Shown piece after piece: positions 51,025 to 60,725 of a DNA stretch of 64,000 bases. A program made the position numbers and the translations under genes. Position 1 is the first letter of the stretch, and each line of letters starts with the position of its first letter. The stretch comes from Haemophilus parainfluenzae ATCC 33392 (GTDB lineage: Bacteria; Pseudomonadota; Gammaproteobacteria; Enterobacterales; Pasteurellaceae): NCBI RefSeq assembly GCF_031191205.1, contig NZ_CP133470.1, positions 7,501 to 71,500 of the forward strand, written 5' to 3'. Below the pieces are notes generated by a model. The model saw only the letters and a list, made by a program, of their open reading frames with translations, ran no database searches and was not told the origin of the DNA.

Positions 51025-52005
51025 TTAAACCAAATGACGAATTTTTTCCCACAATTGTGGAAGTTTTTGGCCTTGATTTTCAGCCTCTACAATCTCTGCA
51101 TCAACGGGAACATACCACCAATTCTCTTTAGCAAAAGCGTGGCATTTTACGGCATCCTTTTCCGTCATAAAGAGCGGTTGATTTTCAGCGAGTTTTTCTA
51201 ATAATTGTGGCTCAAAATGTTGATGATCTTGAAAAGCTTTCGTATTGGCTAAACGAATATTTAAATTTTCCAACATCATGAAAAAACGTTGGGGGTTGCC
51301 AATTCCCGCGATGGCTGAACCTTGAGTAAATTCACTTAACAAGCGTTTTTCAGCCGTCACTAAATTAATCGCATAGTGAGGAACGAGCGTCATAACCGCA
51401 TCAGAATAAGCGTTTTTTCCACCATTGGTAATCACAAAGTCCACATTTTTTAAACGACTTGGTAATTCACGCAAAGGCCCTGCCGGCAAAACAAAGCCGT
51501 TCCCTAAAGCACGTTCTGCGTCCATCACCACAATTTCAATATCACGCTGCAACTTATAATGTTGTAATCCATCATCCGAAATAATCAGATCGCAATCCTG
51601 TGTTTTCAAAAGTAATTCGATAGCTTGCTGACGATTCGGTGAAATCACCACAGGCACACCTGTTCTTTTGGCAATTAAAACAGGTTCATCGCCCCCTTGA
51701 ACGGGATCGGTTTCAGGCGTAACAAGTAAAGGATAGGTTTTAGATTGGCTACCATAGCCACGAGAAATCACACCTACACGCAATCCTTGTTTTTGCAACT
51801 CTTCAACTAACCACACCACAACAGGCGTTTTACCATTTCCGCCCACAGAAAGATTACCGACAATAATGACCGGTTTTGGAGATTTATAAGAGGATAAGAT
51901 ATTCAGGGAAAATAGTGCTAGGCGAATTTGGCTAATCAACCAAAATAGCAGTGAAAAAGGAAGAAGCAACCAAGCAAGCTTTGAATTAGAGTACCAAAAA
52001 GGCAT
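51025..52005 (-). CDS. lpxK: Tetraacyldisaccharide 4'-kinase
   Basis: The membrane-associated kinase that phosphorylates the lipid A disaccharide to make lipid IVA. The 326-residue protein has an N-terminal membrane helix (about residues 12-34), the P-loop [14 protein letters not shown] near residue 48, and the LpxK block ISRGYGSQ near residue 82. The frame begins 11 codons earlier at a GTG, but the ATG at 52005 has AGGATAA in position and gives the conserved MPFWYSNSK start. It follows msbA, as in E. coli. Confidence 0.95.
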   Translation of the reverse strand: MPFWYSNSKLAWLLLPFSLLFWLISQIRLALFSLNILSSYKSPKPVIIVGNLSVGGNGKTPVVVWLVEELQKQGLRVGVISRGYGSQSKTYPLLVTPETDPVQGGDEPVLIAKRTGVPVVISPNRQQAIELLLKTQDCDLIISDDGLQHYKLQRDIEIVVMDAERALGNGFVLPAGPLRELPSRLKNVDFVITNGGKNAYSDAVMTLVPHYAINLVTAEKRLLSEFTQGSAIAGIGNPQRFFMMLENLNIRLANTKAFQDHQHFEPQLLEKLAENQPLFMTEKDAVKCHAFAKENWWYVPVDAEIVEAENQGQKLPQLWEKIRHLV

Positions 52006-52028
52006 TTCATTTATCCTATATTGATTTT

Positions 52029-52050
52029 GGGCGAACACATTGGTTCGCCC
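52029..52050 (-). terminator. Hairpin between msbA and lpxK
   Basis: GGGCGAAC (52029-52036) and GTTCGCCC (52043-52050) form an 8-bp stem just after msbA. On the minus strand it lacks a T run (AAAATC follows), so it is more likely an attenuator or RNA-stabilising hairpin than a true terminator. Confidence 0.5.
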
Positions 52051-52058
52051 TTATTATT

Positions 52059-53807
52059 TTATCCGCTAAACTGCATACTGTGTAATTGTTTATACGCGCC
52101 ATCAAGCGCTAACAAATCTTGATGCGTACCACATTCTTTAATTTCACCGTGCTCAATGACTAAGATTTCATCGGCATTTTCAATGGTTGATAAACGATGT
52201 GCAATCACCAATACTGTACGATCTTTTTTCAGTTCTTCTAATGCTGACTGAATCGCTCGTTCAGATTCTGTATCTAATGCCGATGTAGCTTCATCTAAAA
52301 TTAAGACCGGTGAATTACGTAGTAATGCACGAGCAATCGCTAAACGCTGACGTTGGCCACCTGAAAGAGTTGCACCATTCTCACCAATAACGGTATCAAA
52401 ACCTTGTGGAAGTTTCTCGATAAACTCCAGGGCGTAAGCTGCTTTTGCAGCTTCAATAATTTGTTCACGCGTGTATTTATCTTCTGCCGCGTAAGCAATA
52501 TTATTGGCAATCGTATCGTTAAATAAATGTACTTGTTGAGAAACGACAGAACAATTCTCACGTAAATTAGATAAACGATAATCTTGAATTCTTACGCCAT
52601 CTAATAAAATTTCGCCTTCGTCAATATCGTAGAAACGCGTCACCAAATTAGCAATCGTTGATTTTCCCGAACCTGAACGCCCCACTAAAGCCACAGTTTT
52701 GCCTGCAGGCACATAAAAAGAGATATTATTTAAGGCTTTCTCTTCTTTACCCTCATAAGCAAAACTCACGTTTTTAAATTCTAAATCACCTTTTGCAGGT
52801 TCTGCTTTATACGTGCCATTATCTTTCTCTGTTTCCAAATCTAAGATGGCAAATAATGTCTGACACGCTGCCATGCCACGTTGGAACTGTGAGTTCACAT
52901 TCGTCAAAGATTTTAACGGACGCATCATCGCTAACATGGAAGAAAAGACCACCGTGAAAGAACCCGCAGTTAAATTATCATCAGCAATTAATGGTGTCGT
53001 TGCTAAGTAAAGCACTGCTGCCAACGCCAAAGAAGCAATTACTTGCACAACTGGATCTGAAATCGCATCAGCAGTCACCATCTTCATACCTTTGCGACGC
53101 ATATCGTTACTGACTTTATCGAAACGCTCTTCTTCAACTAATTGTCCACCAAAAGACAGCACCACTTTATGCCCTTTTAGCATTTGTTCCGTTGCAGAGG
53201 TCAATTCCCCCATGGAATCTTGCATGTTTTTACTAAGCTTACGGAAAATCTTAGATACCATGCGAATCAGCACTGCAATAATCGGCCCAATCACGAAAAG
53301 TACAAGTGTTAATTCCCAACTAGTATAGAACATCACAACAAGCAACGAAATTAAATAGGCTCCTTCGCGAACAATCGTCACTAATGAACTCGATGAAGAG
53401 TTCGCTATCATTTCTGAATCGTAGGTAATACGAGAAAGCAATTTGCCTGTTGAATTACGATCAAAGAAGCTCACTGGCATAAACATTAAATGTTTAAACA
53501 AACGGCGGCGCATAATCATCACTACTTTACCGGATACCCACGCCAGGCAATAAGTAGAGACAAAGTTGGTCACCCCACGCAATATAATCATACCAACGAC
53601 AACAAATGCCATCATTTTCAAGAAAGAATGATCGGCTTTTCCGAAACCATCATCAAGCAAAGGCTTAAGCATATAAATCAAACCTGAATCTGCCAAAGCA
53701 TTAAAAATTAAAGCAAAAGCGGCGACTAATAAGCCTGATTTAAACGGTGAAATCATCGGCCATAAACGCTTAAAAGTTTGTGTGGTTGAGAAATCTTTAT
53801 CTTGCAT
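52059..53807 (-). CDS. msbA: Lipid A export ABC transporter MsbA
   Basis: Flips lipid A-core across the inner membrane. The 582-residue half-transporter has six membrane segments in residues 1-330 and a nucleotide-binding domain with Walker [10 protein letters not shown] near residue 377, the signature [16 protein letters not shown] and Walker [13 protein letters not shown], then the H-loop [12 protein letters not shown]. It acts as a homodimer. The gene lies between comEC and lpxK; msbA-lpxK is a classical operon. Confidence 0.96.
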   Translation of the reverse strand: MQDKDFSTTQTFKRLWPMISPFKSGLLVAAFALIFNALADSGLIYMLKPLLDDGFGKADHSFLKMMAFVVVGMIILRGVTNFVSTYCLAWVSGKVVMIMRRRLFKHLMFMPVSFFDRNSTGKLLSRITYDSEMIANSSSSSLVTIVREGAYLISLLVVMFYTSWELTLVLFVIGPIIAVLIRMVSKIFRKLSKNMQDSMGELTSATEQMLKGHKVVLSFGGQLVEEERFDKVSNDMRRKGMKMVTADAISDPVVQVIASLALAAVLYLATTPLIADDNLTAGSFTVVFSSMLAMMRPLKSLTNVNSQFQRGMAACQTLFAILDLETEKDNGTYKAEPAKGDLEFKNVSFAYEGKEEKALNNISFYVPAGKTVALVGRSGSGKSTIANLVTRFYDIDEGEILLDGVRIQDYRLSNLRENCSVVSQQVHLFNDTIANNIAYAAEDKYTREQIIEAAKAAYALEFIEKLPQGFDTVIGENGATLSGGQRQRLAIARALLRNSPVLILDEATSALDTESERAIQSALEELKKDRTVLVIAHRLSTIENADEILVIEHGEIKECGTHQDLLALDGAYKQLHSMQFSG

Positions 53808-53857
53808 AGCTTATTCTTACATCAATTATCTTAAAAAAATTGGCTGCATTGTACCTG

Positions 53858-56260
53858 TTATTTCGGGGATAATCCAATTACACGGGCAAACCAAGGTGAA
53901 AAATCTCCTCTCGCTTTTTCAATTTCAATGCCCTTTTCAGTAAAATTTAACCTTATATGACCTGAAATAGCGGTATTTTCGACCGCACTTTGATAACGAT
54001 TTAACCGTTCAATCACGGTTGGATGAGGAAAATTCCACGCATTCCATCGTCCACTTGAAATTAAGGCTATATCCGGTTTTGTCTGTCCCAGTAAAAACTC
54101 GCCTGTTGAAGTTTTACTACCATGATGCCCCACCTGTAACACGTTAATCTTGCCGAGGTTTTCAGCAAAAGATCTTTCTGTCGCCACATCAGCATCACCA
54201 GTTAAAAGGATCTGATACTGCCCATCCGTTAGTAAAATTACGCAAGATTGCGGATTTTCCGCCCTGTCTGTAATTTGCGTTGGTGAAAGAATTTTAAAAT
54301 CAAGTCCTCGCCACTGCCATTGTTTCCCCTGAAGACAAAAAGTGCGGTGCATTTCGCCATAGCTTTTGCGAGAAGGTGTAATCAGCTCAATCTCTGAGTA
54401 TGCGGTTAAAATCGTTTTAGCACCGCCTGAATGGTCATTATCATCATGGCTTAAAATCAAGGTTTCAAGTTCAATCCCTTCCCGTTGAAGATAAGGCAAT
54501 ATTTCTAATTCCGCCATAGAAGAGCCACCTATTCCACTCTGCCAAGCGGGCCCCGTATCATACAACACGCCTTTCCCTTCTTTTACAATTAAGGTTGCTA
54601 AACCTTGTCCCACATCTAACGTATCTAACTGCCATTTGGGTTTCGTGATATATCGATACCCAAGAGTACCAATACAAAAACTAGAAATAAGAATAACACC
54701 TAAAAGAGCTTGTTTATAAGCTTCTGACGATAAGATTTTTGTGCTGTTTAATGTGAAAAATCGACTTGATTTTAGCGGTGTGTTTTTTGTTTTCCTTTGA
54801 GATGCAAAATACAAACCATATAACATTCCGCCAAAAACAAGGCTTAAAAGTGCGGTCAGAATGAGGGATAAATTAATCGAAATCGGAACATACGAGCCTT
54901 GGAAAATACTGAGAAATTGCGTAATACCTTGAGCAATCGTATTTGAAAGATGCCAAGAAGAAAATGCGCCATTCGTTAACACTGCAAAGAGAATCAAGGG
55001 TACCAGTAAGAAACTATACAAGGGCACTGCGATTAAATTCGCCAAGAATCCATTTAACGCAAAGCCATTAAAAAAGAAAAGTTGAATAGGCGTGAATAAA
55101 ATCAGCAGCCCAAGTTGCAAATGAAACAAGCCCAAAATCCACCGCACTTTGCGGGATAATTTTTGATGTTGCCACTCGATTATTGATAAGGGAACATATC
55201 GGTACCATACAATCAGGCAGGTAACAGCACCAACTGAAAGCCAAAAGCTAACCGAAAGTGGCATAAGTGGATCACAAAAAAGCAGAAATGCCACGACCAA
55301 ACAAAGCATTTTCGAAGGCGTGTAATATCGTCGCGAAAATTGAAGGATTGCAATAAAAAGCAATGCCATCATTGCACGGAAGGTCGGTAAACTAAATCCG
55401 GCTAAATAGGCATAACCTAAAGCAATCAACACACCAAAGCAAAGTGGAAACCAGGGTGAAATAAAGCGTGTAGGCAGTGCGAGTTGCAAGAATCGAGCAA
55501 AGAAAAAGCCTATTCCCATTGCTAAACCAATATGGAGCCCTGAAATGGCAATCAAATGTGCCGTATTCGTTTGTTGGTAAATCAGCCATGTTTTATTATC
55601 TAACCAAGCCCGCTCACCAAATGCCAATGCAATAAGCAAGCCTTGCAAAGAAAGCCCCTCTGTCTGATTGAGGCTAGTCTGTAGAAAATGTGTGCGGTAA
55701 GAAAAATCTTCGCTCATTTTGACCGCACTTTTCACATTTCCAACGGCAATAATCCTTTTGGAAAAATACCATTGCTGTCGATCAAATCCCCCATGATTAA
55801 GTCTTGCAGAAATAGGTCGAAGTTTTACATCAGCCCGCCAAATTTCACCTACTTGTGGCTTTTCCGGCGCTTTCCAATTAATAAAAATCTGTTGTTCTTT
55901 CCCATCAAATAATGACGTTCTTGCAACCAACGTTTGATAATCTTGTTGATGAAGAATTTCTGAGATATAAAGATCTAAGGTGATTTTATTTGGTAAACTT
56001 GAAATTTTCTCTGCTTGTCCCAATAACGATAAAGCAGGTGAATGCGCATAAGCCAAAGTAAGCAAAAACAAGATACCGCTCATGCAAAAATTTCTAGCTT
56101 TAAAATAATTGAACCAATGGGAACAAAGTGTGGTCATAACCAGCAATAAAATGCCCAGCCCTGCTCGTTGCCAGGTAAACAGTAAAAAATCAGGTACTAC
56201 AAGCAAGGATAAGGCAGAAACAATAAACATCATGCACAGTTGAAATAGCGTGATTTTCAT
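53858..56260 (-). CDS. comEC: DNA uptake channel ComEC/Rec2
   Basis: An 800-residue inner-membrane protein that carries single-stranded DNA into the cell in natural transformation (H. influenzae rec2). It has an N-terminal extracellular DUF4131-like region, a central competence domain with about ten membrane segments (AISGLHIGLAMGIGFFFARFL is the hallmark), and a C-terminal metallo-beta-lactamase-like domain with SHDDNDHSGGA and LLTGDAD. A CRP-S type competence site lies about 80 bases upstream. Five uptake signals lie within the gene, an unusually high density. Confidence 0.94.
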   Translation of the reverse strand: MKITLFQLCMMFIVSALSLLVVPDFLLFTWQRAGLGILLLVMTTLCSHWFNYFKARNFCMSGILFLLTLAYAHSPALSLLGQAEKISSLPNKITLDLYISEILHQQDYQTLVARTSLFDGKEQQIFINWKAPEKPQVGEIWRADVKLRPISARLNHGGFDRQQWYFSKRIIAVGNVKSAVKMSEDFSYRTHFLQTSLNQTEGLSLQGLLIALAFGERAWLDNKTWLIYQQTNTAHLIAISGLHIGLAMGIGFFFARFLQLALPTRFISPWFPLCFGVLIALGYAYLAGFSLPTFRAMMALLFIAILQFSRRYYTPSKMLCLVVAFLLFCDPLMPLSVSFWLSVGAVTCLIVWYRYVPLSIIEWQHQKLSRKVRWILGLFHLQLGLLILFTPIQLFFFNGFALNGFLANLIAVPLYSFLLVPLILFAVLTNGAFSSWHLSNTIAQGITQFLSIFQGSYVPISINLSLILTALLSLVFGGMLYGLYFASQRKTKNTPLKSSRFFTLNSTKILSSEAYKQALLGVILISSFCIGTLGYRYITKPKWQLDTLDVGQGLATLIVKEGKGVLYDTGPAWQSGIGGSSMAELEILPYLQREGIELETLILSHDDNDHSGGAKTILTAYSEIELITPSRKSYGEMHRTFCLQGKQWQWRGLDFKILSPTQITDRAENPQSCVILLTDGQYQILLTGDADVATERSFAENLGKINVLQVGHHGSKTSTGEFLLGQTKPDIALISSGRWNAWNFPHPTVIERLNRYQSAVENTAISGHIRLNFTEKGIEIEKARGDFSPWFARVIGLSPK

Positions 56261-56337
56261 TTTAAGTGTTATTTATAGCGAAAAATAAGGCAAGCTAACC
56301 TTAAGCTTGTAGATACGCAAATGAATATGTCGTTTTT

Positions 56338-56353
56338 TGCGATCACGATCGCA
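56338..56353 (-). promoter_or_regulatory. Predicted CRP-S (Sxy-dependent) competence regulatory site
   Basis: TGCGA-TCACGA-TCGCA, in the T- and A-rich context TTTTTTGCGATC...TCGCAAATTT, is an ideal CRP-S site. These differ from ordinary CRP sites by the C/G at the second core position (TGCGA instead of TGTGA) and need Sxy/TfoX. It lies 78-93 bases before comEC, a known member of the H. influenzae competence regulon. Confidence 0.88.
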
Positions 56354-56520
56354 AATTTGAAATTTCTAGACTAAATTTATTTGCTAAATAGGTGAAGTTC
56401 TGCTATTTATATCGCCCTTAAAATAACAGGGTTCTAATGTCAGCTATTTTTAGTTGCTCTGAACAAACTAAAACAAGACAGGATGTCATAAAAAGTCTGT
56501 AACATAATTAGGAGTTATCT

Positions 56521-56958
56521 ATGTCTAAGGCCTCTCTAAGTTTGCTGGATTTGGCTGGTGTTAAGCCTTATCAACCTAAAAAAGGTGAAGAATATATGAA
56601 TGAAGATCAAATTCTTCATTTCAGAAAAATTTTAACCGCATGGCATGAGCAAATTGTGGAAGAAGCATCAAGAACGGTTGCTCATATGCAAGATGAAGCG
56701 TCTAACTTCCCTGATCCTGCTGACCGTGCGACGCAAGAAGAAGAATTCAGTCTTGAATTACGCAACCGCGATCGCGAGCGTAAATTAATGAAAAAGATTG
56801 AATATACATTGAAAAAATTAGATACCGATGATTTCGGTTATTGCGATTCTTGTGGGGAAGAAATTGGCATCCGTCGTTTAGAAGCGCGCCCGACTGCTGA
56901 TCTTTGTATTGATTGCAAAACTCTTGCTGAAATTCGTGAAAAACAAGTGGCGGGTTAA
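56521..56958 (+). CDS. dksA: RNA polymerase-binding transcription factor DksA
   Basis: Works with ppGpp in the secondary channel of RNA polymerase to control rRNA and stress genes. The 145-residue protein has the long coiled coil with [12 protein letters not shown] (the DxxDxA tip, near residue 63), and the four-cysteine zinc finger [25 protein letters not shown] near residues 114-138. AGGAG lies before the ATG. The gene is divergent from comEC. In E. coli gluQ lies between dksA and pcnB; here only a terminator and leader do. Confidence 0.97.
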   Translation: MSKASLSLLDLAGVKPYQPKKGEEYMNEDQILHFRKILTAWHEQIVEEASRTVAHMQDEASNFPDPADRATQEEEFSLELRNRDRERKLMKKIEYTLKKLDTDDFGYCDSCGEEIGIRRLEARPTADLCIDCKTLAEIREKQVAG

Positions 56959-56978
56959 TTTATTCAAATAACCCAACC

Positions 56979-57008
56979 AAAAGTGCGGTCAAAAACAACC
57001 GCACTTTT
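56979..57008 (+). terminator. Uptake-signal-pair terminator after dksA
   Basis: AAAAGTGCGGT (56979-56989) and ACCGCACTTTT (56998-57008) form an 11-bp stem with an A-rich loop. It is followed by TTCGTGTTTTT, just before the pcnB leader. Confidence 0.85.
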
Positions 57009-57054
57009 CGTGTTTTTATCAAATGCGCATTGAACATAGAGAATGGAGTAAATT

Positions 57055-58551
57055 ATTCTTACTTATATAAAAAATTTATTTGGTAAAAAAACTAAAAAAG
57101 AAACCGAAACCAATATAAATTCGCCCGTTCCCAAAACGGCGCCAAAAAGCAAAAAATCTAACGTTTCAAAAACAGAGCGTTCACAACCCAAGATCGCCCC
57201 GTCCTCTTCTCACCATAAAAAAACCAACACACAAGCGTCTCGTTACGACAAACATAGCGTGAAAGCCTCTCATTTTGGCATTAATCCACGTATGTTTAGC
57301 CGTAATGCCATTACTGTGGTAGAAAAATTGCAACGACAAGGTTACGAAGCTTATATCGTTGGGGGGTGTTTGCGTGATTTATTATTAGGTAAACATCCAA
57401 AAGATTTTGATGTGGCAACAAACGCTCGTCCAGACCAAATTCAGGCAGTATTCCAACGCCAATGCCGCTTAGTTGGTCGTCGTTTCCGTCTTGCGCATAT
57501 TATGTTTGGTCGCGATGTGATCGAAGTGGCCACATTCCGTGCCAGCCATTCGGATGCGCGCAGCGAAAATCAAGCGAAACAAAGCGATGAAGGAATGTTA
57601 CTGCGTGATAACGTGTACGGCACCATTGAACAAGATGCCGAACGCCGTGACTTTACCGTAAATGCCCTTTACTACAATCCGCAAGATAATACATTACGTG
57701 ATTACTTCAACGGAATTGATGATCTGAAAAACGGAAAATTACGTCTGATTGGTGATCCAGTGACTCGTTATCAAGAAGATCCCGTGCGTATGCTACGTTC
57801 TGTGCGCTTTATGGCGAAATTGGATATGTTCTTGGAAAAACCAAGTGAACAACCAATTCGTGAGCTTGCGCCATTACTGAAAAATATTCCACCAGCGCGT
57901 TTATTCGATGAAAGTCTAAAATTATTGCAGTCTGGCAATGGTGTAAAAACCTATAAATTACTGCGTCAATATGGCTTATTTGAACAGCTTTTCCCAAGCT
58001 TAACGCCTTATTTCACTGAAAAAGAAGACAGCCTTGCGGAACGAATGATTTTAACTTCGTTAAATTCAACTGATGAACGTATTGCCGATAAATTACGTAT
58101 CAATCCAGCCTTTTTATTTGCGGCATTCTTCTGGTATCCATTACGCGAAAAAGTGGATGTGCTGAAAAATGAAGGTGGCTTAAACAATCACGATGCCTAT
58201 GCCCTTGCGACAAATGAAGTGCTTGATCAATTATGCCGATCATTAGCCGCACCTCGTCGTCATACATCCGTCATTCGTGATATTTGGATGTTGCAATTAC
58301 AACTGCTTAAACGCACGGGTTCTCACCCTGCTCGCACGATGGAACATCAAAAATTTCGTGCGGCCTTTGATTTATTGGCGATGCGTGCTGAAGTAGAAGG
58401 TGGCGACACCGTTGAATTGGCTAAATGGTGGCATGAGTACCAACTCAGCAATCAAGAACAACGTCGCCAGTTGGTTCAAGAGCAACAAAAATTGCATCCA
58501 GCGCCAAAGAAAAAATATTATCGCAGACGTAAACCTAAGGCGGCTAACTAA
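57055..58551 (+). CDS. pcnB: Poly(A) polymerase I, probable AUU start
   Basis: Adds poly(A) to RNA 3' ends and promotes decay. Conserved parts are YIVGGCLRDLLLG and DFDV (catalytic aspartates), the RRDFTVNALYY block and a basic C-terminal tail. The first ATG/GTG/TTG in frame is the GTG at 57259, which has no ribosome-binding site. The frame is open 68 codons further up, to ATT at 57055, 7 bases after GGAG (57044-57047). From that ATT the protein reads M/I-LTYIKNLFGKKTKKE, which lines up with MFTRVANFCRKVLSRE of E. coli PcnB, itself known to start at AUU. I therefore propose 498 residues, with a Lys/Ser/Thr-rich linker at about 11-65. Confidence 0.85.
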   Translation: MLTYIKNLFGKKTKKETETNINSPVPKTAPKSKKSNVSKTERSQPKIAPSSSHHKKTNTQASRYDKHSVKASHFGINPRMFSRNAITVVEKLQRQGYEAYIVGGCLRDLLLGKHPKDFDVATNARPDQIQAVFQRQCRLVGRRFRLAHIMFGRDVIEVATFRASHSDARSENQAKQSDEGMLLRDNVYGTIEQDAERRDFTVNALYYNPQDNTLRDYFNGIDDLKNGKLRLIGDPVTRYQEDPVRMLRSVRFMAKLDMFLEKPSEQPIRELAPLLKNIPPARLFDESLKLLQSGNGVKTYKLLRQYGLFEQLFPSLTPYFTEKEDSLAERMILTSLNSTDERIADKLRINPAFLFAAFFWYPLREKVDVLKNEGGLNNHDAYALATNEVLDQLCRSLAAPRRHTSVIRDIWMLQLQLLKRTGSHPARTMEHQKFRAAFDLLAMRAEVEGGDTVELAKWWHEYQLSNQEQRRQLVQEQQKLHPAPKKKYYRRRKPKAAN

Positions 58552-59054
58552 TGGTTCAAGTGTATATCGCCCTTGGCAGCAATTTAAATACGCCTACAGA
58601 ACAATTAAATTCGGCATTAGAGGCAATTTCTGCGCTACCTAATACTGAATTAAAATCGGTCAGCGGATTTTATCAAAGCAAACCATTAGGCCCGCAGGAT
58701 CAACCGGATTATGTGAATGCGGTGGCAATGATCGAAACCACTCGCCCACCTTTAGCCTTGCTCGATGAATTGCAACGCATTGAAAATGAACAAGGTCGCG
58801 TACGTTTACGTCGCTGGGGTGAGCGTACACTGGATTTGGATATTCTGCTTTATGGTGATCAAATCATTCAAAATGAACGCTTAACGGTGCCTCATTACGA
58901 TATGAAAAACCGTGAATTTGTGATTGTGCCGCTTTATGATATCGCACAAGATTTGGTTTTACCGGAAGGGGAAAAAGTCGCCAATTTGGTGAAAGCCTTT
59001 GAAAATCATCAAATGCATAAAATCAAAAATAGCGAGAAAATTAACCGCACTTAA
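58551..59054 (+). CDS. folK: 2-amino-4-hydroxy-6-hydroxymethyldihydropteridine pyrophosphokinase
   Basis: Transfers pyrophosphate to the pterin in folate synthesis. The 167-residue protein starts VQVYIALGSNLNTP (the HPPK signature) and has RWGERTLDLDILLYGDQ near residue 87, the metal-binding DLD region. Its ATG overlaps the pcnB stop by one base (TAATG), so pcnB and folK are translationally coupled, as in many gamma-proteobacteria. The final codons NRT-stop are encoded by an uptake signal in reverse orientation (59044-59052). Confidence 0.96.
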   Translation: MVQVYIALGSNLNTPTEQLNSALEAISALPNTELKSVSGFYQSKPLGPQDQPDYVNAVAMIETTRPPLALLDELQRIENEQGRVRLRRWGERTLDLDILLYGDQIIQNERLTVPHYDMKNREFVIVPLYDIAQDLVLPEGEKVANLVKAFENHQMHKIKNSEKINRT

Positions 59055-59064
59055 CTCAAAACAA

Positions 59065-59091
59065 AAGGGCTGATATTCACTATCAGCCCTT
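59065..59091. terminator. Bidirectional terminator between folK and dcuC
   Basis: AAGGGCTGATA (59065-59075) and TATCAGCCCTT (59081-59091) form an 11-bp stem with a TTCAC loop, followed by C and six T. It separates convergent folK and dcuC. Confidence 0.92.
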
Positions 59092-59108
59092 CTTTTTTAC
59101 TCATCAAG

Positions 59109-60467
59109 CTAGGCGGCAACGGAAACAAAGATTTCTGTACCGATAATCACACAAATAAAACCAACCAACATTGGGACAGACATACGTTTTACGACTTCAA
59201 ATGGTGAAATTTTTCCCATCCCTGACACAGCCACAACCACACCTGAAACCGGTGATAAACCACGACCTAAGTTAGAGGCTTGTAACATTGGAATGGTTAA
59301 GAACGCCGGGTTGACGCCCATTTGAGTGGCTAATTTTGGAATTAATTCTGCAAAAGCATAGAACGCCGCATTACCTGACCCCGTCGCCATGGTGGCTAAA
59401 ATGGTAATCACCGCAAGCACTAACATCATAAAGAATGCTGAGCCGCCGAAGCTTTGTGCAGAGTCGATTAAATTAGTGATAAACCCGATTGTACTTAAAC
59501 TTTGCGCAAATACACCTGCCGCTACTAAAAGCATGACTACTCCTGCAAAGGCATCTGCCATACCGCGATATGCCACCACGAGGTTATCAAAGGTTTGTTT
59601 GGCGTTGAAGCTACGTAAGAAATCCACTATGGCAGTAATGATAAAGCAAAGCACCATTACGGTAACGATGTGTAAATTTGGTAAGCCCCATTTACCGTCA
59701 AAAATCAATACGCCAATAATGGGTAATAATGGCAAAATCGCATAATAGTTTGGTGCAGTGGTTTTAATTTCATCTGCATTCAAACATTCTACTTGTACGC
59801 CTTCTTTTTTATCTAAATAACGCTGCCAGAAGAAGTGCGCGACAGCAATCCCTAAAATTGCAAAAATCGAAACCGGCAATGCTGTGCCAAAGGCAAACTC
59901 ACCTAAAGGAATTTTTGAAATTTCAGCAGAAAGCACCACGTCGCCCGATGTTGGGGAAAGTATAATGGAGATTGGCGATGCACAGATTGCTGCTGCAGCC
60001 CCACGTGAAATTCCGACGTTTACCATGACAGGGAATAATGTTGCCATTAATAACACGCCCAAGCCCGTTGCGGATGCCACTGCAAAAGACATTAAACATG
60101 CAAGGAAGTAAGCAAACACCATTAAAATATAAGGTGAACGGATATTTTTCAGTGGTTTTGAAACCAATTTCACTACCACATCGTTTGCACCAAGATAAGT
60201 CATGTACACGGAGAAACCACATAACACCATAATCATCAAGCCTAGACCGCCGCCACGATTACCAAGTAGATATTTCACATATTCTAAAATATCAAAATAG
60301 GTGGAACCGGTGCTTTTCACGCCTTCCGGTAAAATCGAATGTCCCATCAGCACTGAAATGAATAACAAGACCAAGCCACCGAACATCAACACCCCGGTCG
60401 CTGAATAGCCTTTCACGATGTAATATGCCACTAAGACAATGGCAATCAAACCTATAATCAGATCCAT
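59109..60467 (-). CDS. dcuC: Anaerobic C4-dicarboxylate transporter DcuC
   Basis: A 452-residue permease with about 12 membrane segments. Patterns typical of DcuC are GGGLGLMIMVLCGFSVYMTYLGAND near residue 80, SPISIILSPTSGDVVLSAE near residue 165 and the C-terminal NLGRGLSPVSGVVVAVSGMGKISP. DcuC exports succinate in fermenting cells, exchanging it for fumarate. AGAGG precedes the ATG. A CRP-like site is 80-95 bases upstream. It is the last of three minus-strand genes but is separated from the Abi-type gene by 258 bases, so it probably has its own promoter. Confidence 0.92.
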   Translation of the reverse strand: MDLIIGLIAIVLVAYYIVKGYSATGVLMFGGLVLLFISVLMGHSILPEGVKSTGSTYFDILEYVKYLLGNRGGGLGLMIMVLCGFSVYMTYLGANDVVVKLVSKPLKNIRSPYILMVFAYFLACLMSFAVASATGLGVLLMATLFPVMVNVGISRGAAAAICASPISIILSPTSGDVVLSAEISKIPLGEFAFGTALPVSIFAILGIAVAHFFWQRYLDKKEGVQVECLNADEIKTTAPNYYAILPLLPIIGVLIFDGKWGLPNLHIVTVMVLCFIITAIVDFLRSFNAKQTFDNLVVAYRGMADAFAGVVMLLVAAGVFAQSLSTIGFITNLIDSAQSFGGSAFFMMLVLAVITILATMATGSGNAAFYAFAELIPKLATQMGVNPAFLTIPMLQASNLGRGLSPVSGVVVAVSGMGKISPFEVVKRMSVPMLVGFICVIIGTEIFVSVAA

Positions 60468-60546
60468 AATTTACCTCTTTATTAAAATAATAATATCAGC
60501 AAGATAGCGATTGAATTGGCAGTTGTAAATCAGTTCAATACGAAAA

Positions 60547-60562
60547 TTTGAGGTAGATCACA
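60547..60562 (-). promoter_or_regulatory. Predicted CRP site upstream of dcuC
   Basis: On the minus strand TGTGA-TCTACC-TCAAA has a perfect left half-site and 3 of 5 bases in the right half. It lies 80-95 bases before the dcuC start, a typical activator position. I found no clear FNR box nearby. Confidence 0.5.
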
Positions 60563-60654
60563 AAAAGAGTTTGGAGAGAAAGCGCGGTCGGTTTTGATAG
60601 AATTTTTGAAGTTAAAAACATCTGAGAAAATGACTGCACTTTTTTAAAACAGAA

Positions 60655-60715
60655 CGATGGCTCAAGCGCCCTCGTTTGTACCACATGAGCACAAGCGTGG
60701 ATGCTTGCGCTATCT
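60655..60715. repeat. Palindromic intergenic element, possibly a dispersed repeat
   Basis: Between the Abi-type gene and dcuC, AGCACAAGC (60688-60696) and GCTTGCGCT (60703-60711) can form a 9-bp stem with one G-U pair, beside the related half-palindrome GGCTCAAGCGCCC (about 60659-60671). Its GC-rich, self-complementary text looks unlike the flanking AT-rich DNA. It resembles short dispersed elements that I have seen in Haemophilus and Neisseria intergenic regions; no second copy lies in this window. Confidence 0.45.
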
Positions 60716-60725
60716 TGGGGAATAC

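Noticed and set aside
57023..57070. 15-codon ORF overlapping the pcnB start
   Set aside because: It has an ATG but no ribosome-binding site of its own and no recognisable peptide; likely chance, although a regulatory leader cannot be excluded.
57259..57261. pcnB start at the GTG
   Set aside because: No ribosome-binding site, and the open upstream frame with an E. coli-like N-terminus favours the ATT at 57055.
60580..60641. Degenerate uptake-signal pair as terminator before dcuC
   Set aside because: Both arms are one base off (AAGCGCGGT, ACTGCACTT) and about 44 bases apart, too weak to call.
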